The position numbers and the translations under genes were made by a program. A stretch of DNA of 64,000 nt from Salvator merianae (lineage: Eukaryota; Chordata; Lepidosauria; Squamata; Teiidae). Below, in pieces: positions 47,889 through 58,615 of the stretch. The stretch is taken from NCBI GenBank assembly GCA_003586115.2, contig QVOM02000042.1:41085483-41149482 (forward strand), written 5' to 3'. Position 1 is the stretch's first letter. Every line of letters starts with the position of its first letter. Under the pieces are notes generated by a model. That model was not told the origin of the DNA. It was given only the letters and a program-made list of their open reading frames with translations, and did not search any database.

Positions 47889-48962
47889 GCTCACTAGTCA
47901 AGTGCTTCCGCATTTCACGGAGGCCCTGATGTTCAGGAGCAGACTACAGCTGCTCCTGATTGCTACTAGCTGTGGAGCACAAAATCATGCTCCACAGCTG
48001 TACTGAGAGGAGCTGTACTGCTCCCAGTACACTGCATTTGCATCCGCTTTCAGGTGCGAACTCAGAGTGACATAGTGTGGCACAGTTGTACCTTCATCAT
48101 CACACAGAGTTCCTGGTTGCAATGGCAGTGGCCGGAAGTTTCTTGGCTGCTGTCATGGTGCAGGACACCAGCATTCACACTAAGAATGCTGGTATCCTGC
48201 TGTCAGTCTGTTCTAAGACCTTGCAGATGGTCACCATGCTGCGAGGTTTGTTCCATTTTGGAATGTTCAATTCTGAACATTCCAAGATGGTAAATACAAA
48301 AAGGCCCATAGACTTGGATTACTGTGATGTTAAAAGGGTTGCTGTGGATTCAGAGATCATTCTGTCATTTTTGGAACTGTAACCCAGCACTGCTTTTCTC
48401 ACCCTTTTATTGACTCGGAAGGCTACTACATTGCTTTTAAGGGACTCTTGCCCACAGCAGTAGATATAATGATCATCTGAGTTAAATTCACCCATTCCTG
48501 TCCATTTTAGTTCACTTCTGTCAACATGTCAATGTTTAATCTTGCCATCTCGCATCTGACCAAATCCATTTTACCTTAGTTCACAGATCTTACATTCCAG
48601 GTTCCTATGCAATATTGTTATTTCACTTTCATTTCACTACCAGACACCTCCACAACTGAGTGTCCTTTTGGCTTTGACCCAGCCTTCTGGAGCTACTTGT
48701 ACTTGCCCTGTGCAATTCCCCATTAACATTTTAGACAACTTCAGATCTGGGGGACTCATCTTCCAGTGTTATATCATTTTTCAAGTAGTGTTTTTCCATG
48801 AGGTTTTCTAGGCAAGATTACTGGAGTGGTTGCTATTTCCTTCTCTAGGGACCAACTTTTATCAGAACTCTCCACCATGGCCTGCCTGTCTTGGGTAGCC
48901 CAGTATGTTATAGCTTATAGCTCCATTGAGTTACACAAGCCCTTCCATCATGACAAGGAAGT

Positions 48963-48995
48963 AATAGCTATTCACTCTTAAATATATTTCCAAAG
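48963..48995. repeat. Right target-site duplication of the BovB insertion
   Basis: aatagctattcactcttaaa followed by tatatttccaaag, pairing with 44879-44910. Confidence 0.85.
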
Positions 48996-49959
48996 GTCAG
49001 GCTAGATGTCAATATCAAATATTGTTAAAAATTGATGACAGTGGCATTAATGGATTAAAAACTTCTTGGGAAATGGTATTACTTCATGGCATGTGACAAA
49101 GCAGTTGAATCTCAATGTACCTACTATTTGATTTTCTTAAAAAGAGTGTCCTTATTCTTAAACTTGTTTCAAACGACTGATTTGCAACTTTTGAAGTATG
49201 TAACTGTTTCATTTTCTTTGTATCTAAGATTGTCAATATGATGATCAATAAAGTTTTTGTTTGAAAAAAATAAACAGATGTGATGGTCATGTGAATATGC
49301 ACTGCAGTTTTGATCATTAATACAAGAAGAAATGGTAAAAATATTTCAGGAAAAATTTACTCTAGCTCCTGCATTATGTCTTTTGCATAATATTAATGGC
49401 CGTCCCATACCACTTCTAATAAACAATTAATTCATTATTTATTAATTGTTGCAAAAAGAGTAATACTGTGTAGATGGGAAGATAAAAGTAATTTTTCTAC
49501 TTGTAAATGATACAATTATATTTGAAAACTAATGGTTAATTAATTTATTCCACATCACATATGTATTATATGTATGATGAAGGGGCAAACACCAAAAATA
49601 TTATTTTCAGAAATATGGAAACCCATTATTAATATCATTCTCATTTTGGACCAGGCATTTATTCCTTCAGTAGCAATTTAATCTCTTTTGCAATATTAGT
49701 AGATTAATGGATGTTTATGTACATTAATAAGATAAATAGATATATAATTGTTTCTAATGGTCATAGATAAATGGATGTTTTCTACATACAGATAACCTAT
49801 TAATTATTAATTATACAATCTCATTTTTGTTCCTGTTTGTTGTTATTCATTTTCTAAGACACATTGACTTTTATATTCTTGGATAAAATTTATTTACTGG
49901 ATTATTATTTTATAAAATGTTATTATGAATTCTATGTAACTGCAAAGAATTTACACAGT

Positions 49960-50215
49960 AAAGTTACCAAAATAATAATAATAATAGATTAGATTCTGGT
50001 CTTTGAGCATGCCCACTTTAGAATTCTCTAGAAATGTATGTAGAGAACATCCAAATCTATTTGCACTATGTGAGTTAATAAACTCTTAGCTCCCTCGTCC
50101 CTATAAACTCCCTATTTAATTCCCCACTTGCTCCTTCTGTTAAGCTGGTGTACTTCGTTATTTTTCTCTCAATAAACTCTCCGTGGCACTTGCGGCTACT
50201 TAAATGTAGGTGCGT
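49960..50215 (+). mobile_element. Possible retroviral LTR fragment
   Basis: The text ttccccacttgctccttctg, then ctcaataaactctccgtggc and acttgcggctac, has the layout of a gammaretrovirus-like LTR: a promoter-like AT block (ctataaactc), a polyadenylation signal AATAAA and the following R/U5-like sequence. No TG...CA ends, primer-binding site or viral genes are visible, so this is at most a solo or partial LTR. Confidence 0.35.
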
Positions 50216-50469
50216 CCCATATAAAAGATGCTGGAAACTCACTCACCTGTTTGGGAAATGTAGTTGCTGCTGTCATCCCCTCTCTGTGAGTGGGGCTGCA
50301 TGTGCTTGTGTGAGACATCATCATGCAGGTGCAGAGAGCCTCCATATGCATCTTCACCTGCGTGTTGACACTGTGCACAAGCAACCCTGCCCACAGAAGG
50401 GGGATAATAGTGGGACTGTGTTTCCCAAACAGATGAATTCCCTGCACAGTTTACATAGAGCAGGTACTG

Positions 50470-51635
50470 TGATGAGCCCAGGGCTGTCAAGTAAGGCACC
50501 TGATGCCTGAGCAATTTTTTAATGACCTGCAGTTCCACACAAGTTGGTAGGTGCACCAAAAATGTCTGAGGGAAGAACATTCTAAAATGTGTGCGCCACC
50601 ACAGAGAAGGTCCTGCTGGGGGGCAATGCAAAATGACATTCAGTGACTGATGGTATTTGTAGCAGGATCTCTCCAGATAATCTAAGCAATCTCACTGGTC
50701 TATATCAGAGAAGGTAATCAAGTACCCTGGTCCCAAGTTGCTTAGGGCATTATATACCAAGCATAAGACGTTGAACCTAACCCAGTAGATGACTGGCAAC
50801 CAGTACAACCACTTAAGCAGAGCTGTCCTTTGTGTGTAAGCAGGTACCAGTTGCAGCTTTCAGACCAGGTATAAGGGTAGCCCTACATTTAAAAAAACAA
50901 CACCAACATTACAGTAATCCAAACCTGAAGATACCAGGACGTGAACAACAGTAGCCAGGACTTCCCTGGCCAGTTAGAGGTGCAATTTGTCTACCAGCCA
51001 CTGCTAGTAATAGGCACTCCTTGCCACAGAGGTCACTTGAGCCTCCAGTGACAGGGATGATTCCAGAAGTACCTCCAGGCTATGTACCTGTTCCTTCTGG
51101 GGGAGTGCAAGCAGCAAACATCTCAGCTCCTGAAATCAGGAACTTCCTATCCTGGCCCTCATCCAATCTGTCACCTGAATCCATATGCTGGTTCAGGACA
51201 TTGCACAGTCTCTCCTGTTTCACATGTTAAGGAGAAATAGAGCTGGGTATCATCAGCATATTGGTGGTACCTCTCCTCAAAACCCCAGATAACCAACCCA
51301 GCAACTTCAAGGGCAAAAAGGCAGTCAGTCACTCAACATATTTTCTGAGACTGTCCCTCCAGGTATGAGCTGAACCACTTTAACACACTTCAATGCTGAG
51401 TGGTAGCAAAAGCTGCCAAAATATCAAACAGGATCGACAGAGTTGCACTCTCCTGTCTCTCTCCACCAGGGTGACTGAGGCTAATTCTGTCCCAAAACCA
51501 GGTCTAAACCCAGACTGAAATGTGCCAAGATAATCAGTTCCCTCCAAGAGCACCGGCAACTGCATAGCCACCAGCCTCTCTAACACCTTGCCCAAAAAAG
51601 GGGTATTTGTGACTGGGCAGTAGTTGCCTTTATGT
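50470..51635 (-). mobile_element. L2/CR1-like LINE, 3' kilobase with reverse transcriptase remnant
   Basis: A minus-strand frame at 51380-51595 reads GKVLERLVAMQLPVLLEGTD then YLGTFQSGFRPGFGTELASV, a well-kept reverse transcriptase block of L2/CR1 LINEs. Text at 50580-50800 (gtgtgcgccaccacagagaa, gcttagggcattatatacca) is the reversed 3' region. 5'-truncated, frame broken. Confidence 0.85.
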
Positions 51636-52396
51636 CATCAGCTGCCCATAGAGCTGTAGAAACCGAAGCCATCTAGATTCATAAACCTTCACAGGTTCTT
51701 TGCAGAACTGACTTGTCAATCAGAATTTCATACACACTTTTATGCAGTGCACTTAATGGAGCTCCTTATGGAAATCTAGTCTATCAGCACTCATGTCCAC
51801 TGGTAGCTGGAACAGAAGAAATATAGACTGGTGGCCCCAGTCAGGCAGCCTTCATCCCATACCTTTAAAACATGACCCAATCAAAGAGTGCTCGTATCCC
51901 TTAAGAAGATGCAAAGGCAACATTGGCTCCTTTTTGAGGACCATTTCAGGACATGATGTTTAGCCTCTTGGAAACTGCTCTTGTGAGTGAGCTTAGGAAC
52001 TGCTTTGCTTCCTAGAGCAGTTTTTGAGTTCCAGAAAGATGGGTGCTGCAGCTGTTGCAATGGGCTTCAGATGAAAGCCTGACGTTGCTTTACGTGTCTA
52101 GGCTTTGAAGTGTTGGAGTGTGTTTTTGTGTGTTGGGGGGTGAGAATTCAAGTCTCTCTGGGCTGGGCTTTGTGTGTTAAAAATGAGGGTGAGGCAGGAC
52201 ATTTGGCAGTCATGTTGGCCACTGTTAGTACTGATTAGGTGGCCCAGAACTTTGACCCTCTGGAAAAAAGTTCACAGATAATAATACTACTGCTTTCTGT
52301 TATTCTATCAAAACTGCAAAACAGGCCACAACACCAGGATGAACCCTACTGACAATGTTACATGTGTCAGAACTGCTGTAGTGTATTGGCTTTAAG

Positions 52397-52690
52397 AACA
52401 CAAAAGAAGCCCTGCCATATCAGGCCACAGCCCATCTAATCCAGCGTCCTGTCTCACACAGTGTCCCACCAATTGATTCTGGGCATTCTCAAGCAGAAGA
52501 CAAAGGCAATACCCTCACCTGCTCTCAACACCCTGCAAATGGTCTTTAGAAGCATCCTGCCTGCCTCTTACTGGATGCAGTAACTAAGCATCAGTTCCAG
52601 TAGCTGTTGATATACCTGTCCTCTATGAATTTGCCTAACCCTTTCTTAAAGTTACCCAGGCTGGTTGCTGCTACCACCCCTTTTGCAACC
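52397..52690 (+). repeat. Squamate interspersed repeat (agaacataagaa... type), long copy
   Basis: Runs from agaacacaaaagaagccctg, atcaggccacagcccatcta and cagcgtcctgtctcacacag to ctgtcctctatgaatttgcc and ctttcttaaagttacccagg. I know this text from lizard genomes but not its class. Confidence 0.75.
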
Positions 52691-53403
52691 CCTTTGCTGT
52701 TGGGTTCTTGAGTTTGCAGAGAATTTGACCAACACTTGGTTGCAAAATGGGTTTGTTTTGCCAGTCTCATGGGGAACATTTCATTTGGAAGAACAAGAAT
52801 AAATTTTAACAACAAGCAATACCTGTCTCTCCTCTCCCCCAGTCTTTTGTCATCATCCCAGAAAAGATCTAAATCCATTTTTTGCTCCTTGGTAGTGAGG
52901 TTCTCATTGCTACTTCAATCATATCTCATAACTGGGCTTGTCTTTCTGCTGTTCCAGAGGCCCATGAAATATCCAAGAAGTTCTGCAGAAATGGATATCT
53001 ATTCTTCAGTATTTGTGTCCTGAGACAAGGGCAAATGTGTCCTTGAAGAATACAAGCTTTTGTTGTTCTATCAATGTTATTAGATTCACATGGTGCAGTG
53101 AGATATCTCAGCCATACTTGCAATTCATCCATCTATTCCTTTCCTTCTGTTGTGACTGCCAGAGCTTCTGTATCTCAAAGTCAGTATTTCTCTTTGGGGA
53201 GAAGTGTTTTGCCAGGACCCCATTTTTCTTTGCCCTATTATCAGGAAGAGTGACAAAAGTAACATCTACTTGCTCTTTAGCACACTGGAGAGCATATCTT
53301 CGTGACATCCATGAAATTAAATAACATTTGAAGCAATGAATTCCTAATGTTGCGTGGAACTCATGAACATCTTTTGGAATGTTCTTAGTGCTCTTGTAGT
53401 ACA

Positions 53404-54031
53404 GGGCCTTTTCGCATTGAGCTCGGTAGACCGTTCCCAGTACTCGGCTTCGGACCGGAGAGGTTGGGGAACGCTCGGTGCCATTCGCACTCCCGGCCAG
53501 CGGAATGGACCCGAAGCCGACTAGCAGAGGGAACAGTGCTAACGGTATCCGCTAGTTCGGTACCCACTTTGCACCTGCTTCGAACCCACTTCGCAACTAC
53601 GCACCCGCTCCGCACCCGTTTCACACCTTCGCACCCACTTCGTACCCAGAGGGCTGGTTACGAAGCCGGCAGCTTGGTTACTCAGGCGAAAGGGCTATCC
53701 CGGGTATGAAGTTTCGTACCGGGTTACGAAGCAGCGGAGCGGGGTACGGAAACTTCGCACCCCGGATACGAAGCGACGGAGCGCATGTGCGTAGCCGCGC
53801 CAGCCATGCCCAACGCCGAGGCAAACAGTGCGAAAGCACCATGCCCGATCTTCGCTCCATCGCGCAGGTCAGGATGAAGACATCTTTTTTGTTGTCTTGC
53901 CTTATCCGGTTTCGGGTTCAAATCGGGTACGGAGCGGTCAGGATTGGGTGAGGCGCGCGCCCACGGCAGTGCGAAAACTCCGTTCCAGCGAGCGGACTGG
54001 AACGGTCTACCGCTACAGTGCGAAAAGGCCC
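53404..54031. mobile_element. CpG-rich GGGCC-ended DNA transposon, complete, ACA target duplication
   Basis: Left GGGCCTTTTCGCATTGAGCT; right end reversed GGGCCTTTTCGCACTGTAGC. ACA on both sides (53401-53403, 54032-54034). 628 bp. The interior is rich in CpG and has degenerate iterations of a cgcacccacttcg-like motif at about 53558-53650. It matches 901-1463 in inverse orientation. Frames on both strands stay open by chance; no transposase motif. Confidence 0.88.
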
Positions 54032-54185
54032 ACAGTTAGATGGATAAAAGGATCTTGCCCTATCATTGTCACCACTGGGAGAGAGGGCTTTATTATGGAA
54101 GAACACAAGAGAAGTACATAATTTCTGGGCTGGCCTGCTCCAGCCAACCTGACCCATGAAGGACCAGCCTGCTGTTGACCTGCTC

Positions 54186-54600
54186 CAAGGACCGTCCACA
54201 TTACAGATGGCCCATTTTGGCCTAACTTCAGAGGCTAGGAATGAAACTTCCCAGGTCCCACAGTTGCCAGCTGGGAGTGTTTTTGCTGGGCACCCAGAAG
54301 CGGTGCACTTCTAGGTACCCAGTGAAACGTACCAGATATGGTATACTGGACCATGGTCTGTGTGGTGTCTGCAGTACAGTACACCCACTAGAATGCTTAG
54401 TGGCCTGCTTACAAATAGTCCATGCTTGAAGCGGGCTTTGGCACCATTTATTGCACCACAGACCACTCCAATGCCTCATGTGATGTGGACCAACTTGTCT
54501 ACGTGGCAGTGTGGTCCCCCAGTAGACTTTCCTGCGGTGTGGATGATACATTCCAGGTGTTCCCTTGGGCTGTATGGCTCCCCTGAGCTGTACAGGTAAA
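54186..54600. mobile_element. GGGCC-type MITE, long subfamily, degenerate
   Basis: Starts near aaggaccgtccacattacag. The interior gtatactggaccatggtctg and gggcacccagaagc matches sister copies. Opposite-strand frames (54228-54677 minus, 54360-54599 plus) overlap and lack motifs. Ends approximate. Confidence 0.45.
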
Positions 54601-55271
54601 CCTATCCTTCCTACTTTACTGAGCTTGTTTTTGTTCGTATGTGGGCACTGAAATGCCACTTTCTCTTCTTTGTGCACTGCAGAAGCCTATGCGTCTCTGG
54701 AAACAGCAGTTGGGAAAAGTCATTGATCACTTTCCGTGATGTGATTCACATAATGTGGTTGTTTCCAGGCACAGAAACATTGTGCTATGCAATTAGGAAA
54801 CTTAGAAAAAAGGAAAGCAATGATGACACTGTGAAAAAGCTAAGCCTGAGCCAGCAGTCTATGTTGGAATTAGATAATGCTTCGTGTGAGACAAAGAACT
54901 AAACTTGGTGCACAGAACTAGATACTCCTGGAGCTGGAGCTCTTTAAGCAACTCCTGTGTGACAAAAAGCCTGGTAAGCATGCCTATTGTGGGAAGGGGG
55001 CAAACTTCTGTAGATGCCTAGTTTTAAATATTACAATAGCCGCCAAGTAATGAGGATGCACATTCATCTATAGACAAATGCAGCCTCAGAGAAATGGCAG
55101 TCAGCTTCGTGAGGAGCGACAGGGTCAAAAGTGGATTATGTTTATTGTTTAAATATGTAATTCTCATGACACTTAAATGGCTGACAGAATAAGAAGCGAT
55201 ATAATTTCAAAAATCCCTCAAGACTAGCATAGCAATAAAATAGGCAGATGACAAATTCCTTCATTTAAAGA

Positions 55272-55298
55272 AGTTCCATAACTGTGTGTGTGTGTGTG
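55272..55298. repeat. (GT)n then poly-G tract
   Basis: Text ctgtgtgtgtgtgtgtgggg. Confidence 0.85.
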
Positions 55299-57465
55299 GG
55301 GGGGGTACTTTGGAAAGATAGCATTACCATTAAGAGTGGTTTACTAAGAAAAGATTGATCAGATTATCAGAATTCCTCAGCACAGAACATCCCACTAATG
55401 CAGTCATACAGAAAAATAAGCAACTGACCTAGCGTCCTCTTAAAACCCAGTGTACCCCCACACCAACTAGATACACAGGACCCAGATGAAACTTCTGAGT
55501 ATCCTAAATATTCTTCACATCTGGGGGCATGTCAGGATTGTACCATGAATTTCTCATGCAAAAAGGGATCAGTATGAATATTTTTACAAATGTTGTATGG
55601 CTTAAGTGTTCAAGAGATGCATTCTTGCTTTTTAAATTTAAAGCAAAACAATATATCCTGGGGGTCTTTATAAAAAAGAAAGAGAGGAAAGTTAATTTAC
55701 AGGTAACAGCTAAATATAACAGCTAGTGCTCAACAGTGGAGCTAGGTAATAAGATAAACTAAGATGCCTAACATAGCAAGGGTGACTTCATCCACAGCTG
55801 ACTCTCGTCTTTAACAAAATCTAGTTTGGGCCTGTGCCTATGATGATTCCATGGTTCTCTGCCAATTTTTTTCAAATACAGCTAAATATCTGGCAGGACT
55901 CCTGCATACCATAGTAGTTGAAGAAACCATCATTGCTTTTCCTAAGAATTACCACAGGGCTCAAATGATTAATGTTGGCAAGCTTCTTCACTTCATCATC
56001 TTCATTTGGAAAATATTAGCTTGTACAACACATAACTGGAAAGTGCCATTTGGTTAATCTATAGCATTGCTACAAATTATCATGCAATATAATGCAATAA
56101 AACTCTCATAACTGTATACTTAATAGATAATTGCCTGCAATCTGACTTAATATTGGCAAAATATCCAAAGTAAGTTGGAAGTGAATAACCTGCTGAGATA
56201 TCTTTTGCATGGGCATACTGTACTAATGATTAATAATGCAATGTCTCACAATGATATCTGAAAAATGGCAGAAATCTAAATTGTCTGCCGAACTTCAATA
56301 CTTAGTGGGAGTTAGGAGTCACACCTAGCTTTTCCTTATCTTCCAAGCAAAGCTTTGGTACTAACAAGTCAAAAATCAAACCAACTAACCAACCAAACAA
56401 ACAAACAAAGGCTTTCTTGCAAAAGATGTTAAAGTCCAAACTAGCAAGTCTTTATGATACACACAGCAACCCTCTTTCTGAAAGAAGAAAGAGAAAGAAG
56501 CAATCTTCACAGGATTCTCATGTTGACAGAGGAGGAAACTGGGGATTAACAGTGGAATAATGTTCTTTAATAGTAATGTCCCCTGCTCCTCTGCCAAAGA
56601 AACCTTGGACTGAGCCTTATCCAATGTTCAGAGATCTCTGACATGCTAATCTATGAAGAAAAAGGTACACACTAGTGGCCTAGTGGATTAAGCATGAACA
56701 GGCCCTCACCTGACTTTGATTAATGAAAAAAATTGCAACAGACAAACCACATGAATGAAATTTAAAAGCAAATCTATCTTCCTAAAAAAAAAAATCACTA
56801 ATTGTTTAAAAAGCATAATGCAGCTATAAAAGATCCTGAGTATGTATGTGTGTCAAAAACACTTCTTCATATCTGTTTTATAGCATTCTGAAACAATGTA
56901 GAAAATGAATAAATGCACAAAATAAAGATAAATAATATATTTTTGATATATGTATTCTGTCTCCAATTGCTTGCGACCCACAGGCTAAATGCAAACTTCG
57001 TCTATCTCTTTCAGCATCAGGAAGAGAAAAAAAAACATGGACATTTGATTAACTTAGTAGGGGCCAATTTAATGGGGTTGATTCTGTGCAGCGGGAGAAG
57101 AAGCAACCAGATGGCTCAAAAGAGAATCAAAAGTAGGTTTCAAAGAAAGCAATCATCAACATTCTGAAACTACATTGGAAAATATTCACAGCTCCAATGC
57201 CTTTGAAGATGTAAACAATTAAATTGTTATCTTAAATAAATATAGGATAGATATTACATGTTCTGGCAACTACTTCCAGCTGAAACAAGCATAAGAAAAA
57301 TACAAAAGGCATGTATTTGATACTAACACAAAAATTATTTTTTTAAACAAAAGTAGAGGGCTTGAATCATAGTACCATCTGTGCAGTTAGATGTTCTGGC
57401 AAAGTAAATACATTTTACCTTTAAACACATCTGAATTTAAATATTCCAAAGACCACGGGCCTTAC

Positions 57466-57542
57466 TTGTTTTCATTGCTGGCATCATACCGAGGCATGGG
57501 ATCGATATCGTTACCATTGACATCAAAACTGGCATCTGGGTC
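57466..57542 (-). CDS. PCSK5: PCSK5 internal exon, catalytic-domain segment just before the catalytic His
   Basis: A 77-nt exon. On the minus strand a pyrimidine-rich tract ends in TTGGCTTCAG, followed by the exon and a GTAAGG donor. It starts in phase 0 and ends two bases into a Lys codon that the next exon completes. The 25 full codons begin DPDASFDVNGND and end DASNEN. DVNGND and DPMPRYDASNEN are hallmarks of PC5-like convertases. In furin the matching NDN next to the catalytic His includes Asp191, which helps bind the P2 residue; here an acidic Glu sits at that place, as in PC5 and PACE4. The preceding exon, which should carry the catalytic Asp and end in NY, was not found in the 6.4 kb upstream. 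There are no frameshifts or stops. Confidence 0.95.
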
Positions 57543-58615
57543 CTGAAGCCAACAGGGAAGGGGATGGAAAAAGAAATGGAAAAAAAAAGAATGAACTCCA
57601 GATCCTCATTAATTAGCTGTTGACTCATCTGGCTCATACATTCCTCAGCAGGTTTCTACAGGAATGTAATTAGGTTAACTAACATTCCTGTGGTTCTGTG
57701 CTGGATGGATGCCTGTTTTAGAAAAGGAGTATAGATTCAAAAGTTACAAGAAGTTGCATTACAAAAATCACCCATAATTCATGAAATTATTGTTCTCATG
57801 TACGCATAGCAGGGCTTTGCAACGCTTTAATTATTTACTTCATTGCATGGTGATTTTTTTTTTACATTCAAAATTTATTTTGCACAATAATAGTTTGTTT
57901 CCAAACTAGATTACGCTCTTCTTGTTAAAGGCAAGCCTACTTAAAGTGTTCTGTAAGAACACTACTTGCCTTAAGGAAATATTTCCCTGTGCTGATAAAG
58001 AATTCAAACACATAATTTAAAAAATAAACCCCTTTGGAAAATCACATTTTCACTAACAGGAGCTGTTAAATTACATGGGGGGGGGGGTTCTCCCCCCCAA
58101 AGAAAATTCTTCAGGGAGCATCTGCTGGTTTTAATGTGTGAGAAAGGGTCTGACTTCAATACATTCATGTAGTAAATATAAGCAGAAATAGTTATGTGTT
58201 GTTATGAGTCATATTAACTGATGTGATTGAATGAAATGACAAACTTTTTCTTGCAAACAAAATTTGATTAAAAACTTTATCTATATAGTAATTCATGATC
58301 TTTCACATATGTATGAATGCAATCCTAAAATTAGCAATAGCAATGGTAGCAACTTAAGAAAGTCCTAGCTTCTCTTTTTTCCTGACCTATTTGACCCAGA
58401 AACTCCCCTGGCCACAATTAAAATGGGATTAGAAATAGGCAGATTGTCCACCCAGCTGATCCCTAGGAATAAGCAATTGCCCATTTATTGCACCTGACGC
58501 CCAAATTCTACTCTCTACTTCAACTCTCTTCATTCTTTTTCAAGGGGATATCATGGCCTCAATTCTCACTCTTTGATTTTCTTTCTTTTTTTTTTTAATA
58601 AACGTGTCTTATAAT

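Larger units (their letters stand above)
47372..48307. mobile_element. GGGCC-ended MITE inside BovB, ATA target duplication, carrying a hAT
   Basis: Left GGGCCTTTTCAC, right end reversed GGGCCTTTTTGTATTTACCA. ATA flanks both sides (47369-47371, 48308-48310). Body text after 47890 matches 8040-8340 and 41360-41700. The left part is replaced by a GC-rich hAT-like insertion from 47383 to about 47888. Confidence 0.85.
44911..48962 (-). mobile_element. BovB (RTE) LINE, near full length, with insertion
   Basis: The minus strand is the coding sense. The 3' end (44911 onward) has gttgtccagtcattcagttg and tcttcatgacctcatggacc, the signature shared by squamate and ruminant BovB. The reverse transcriptase is recognisable at 45490-45930: HGTSDWFKIGK, LYAEHIMQNARLEES, TLMAENKEELRSLLMRVKEE, PITSWQVEGRK. 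The YADD active-site block before TLMAE is altered to NSDN, and frames are broken, so the copy is inactive. Endonuclease and 5' parts follow up to 48962 (aggcaagattactggagtgg). Without the 936-bp nested element and its duplication the length is about 3.1 kb, close to full-length BovB. Flanked by 32/33-bp direct repeats. Confidence 0.92.
18336..57465 (-). other. PCSK5 intron, 39.1 kb
   Basis: Complete intron between the 77-nt exon and the catalytic-His exon. It contains L2/CR1, L1 and BovB LINE sequence, SINEs, hAT MITEs, a Tc1/mariner element and GGGCC-ended elements (listed separately). Larger stretches where I recognise nothing: 18336-19070, 19530-20080, 20760-21745, 22976-25190, 25440-26090, 27945-29230, 30215-32810, 33020-34848, 35360-36543, 36751-37480, 37940-39070, 40155-41314, 43110-44878, 48996-49960, 51640-52396 and 54600-57465. 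The stretch 49300-49980 is strongly AT-rich. Confidence 0.85.

Noticed and set aside
47269..48006. A 245-codon plus-strand open frame and several long overlapping frames
   Set aside because: They run through a 33-bp GC-rich tandem array inside a transposon; no initiation context, domain or splice structure supports a gene.
53385..54199. Cluster of frames on both strands with Arg/Ser-rich products
   Set aside because: All lie within or overlap the CpG-rich transposon 53404-54031 and overlap on opposite strands.
54228..54677. 149-codon minus-strand frame
   Set aside because: Lies mostly in a GGGCC-type MITE and overlaps plus-strand frames; no recognisable domain.
57437..57637. 66-codon minus-strand frame starting MSQMSQQLINED
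   Set aside because: It reads across the PCSK5 exon in the wrong frame; the correct frame is bounded by the splice sites at 57466 and 57542.
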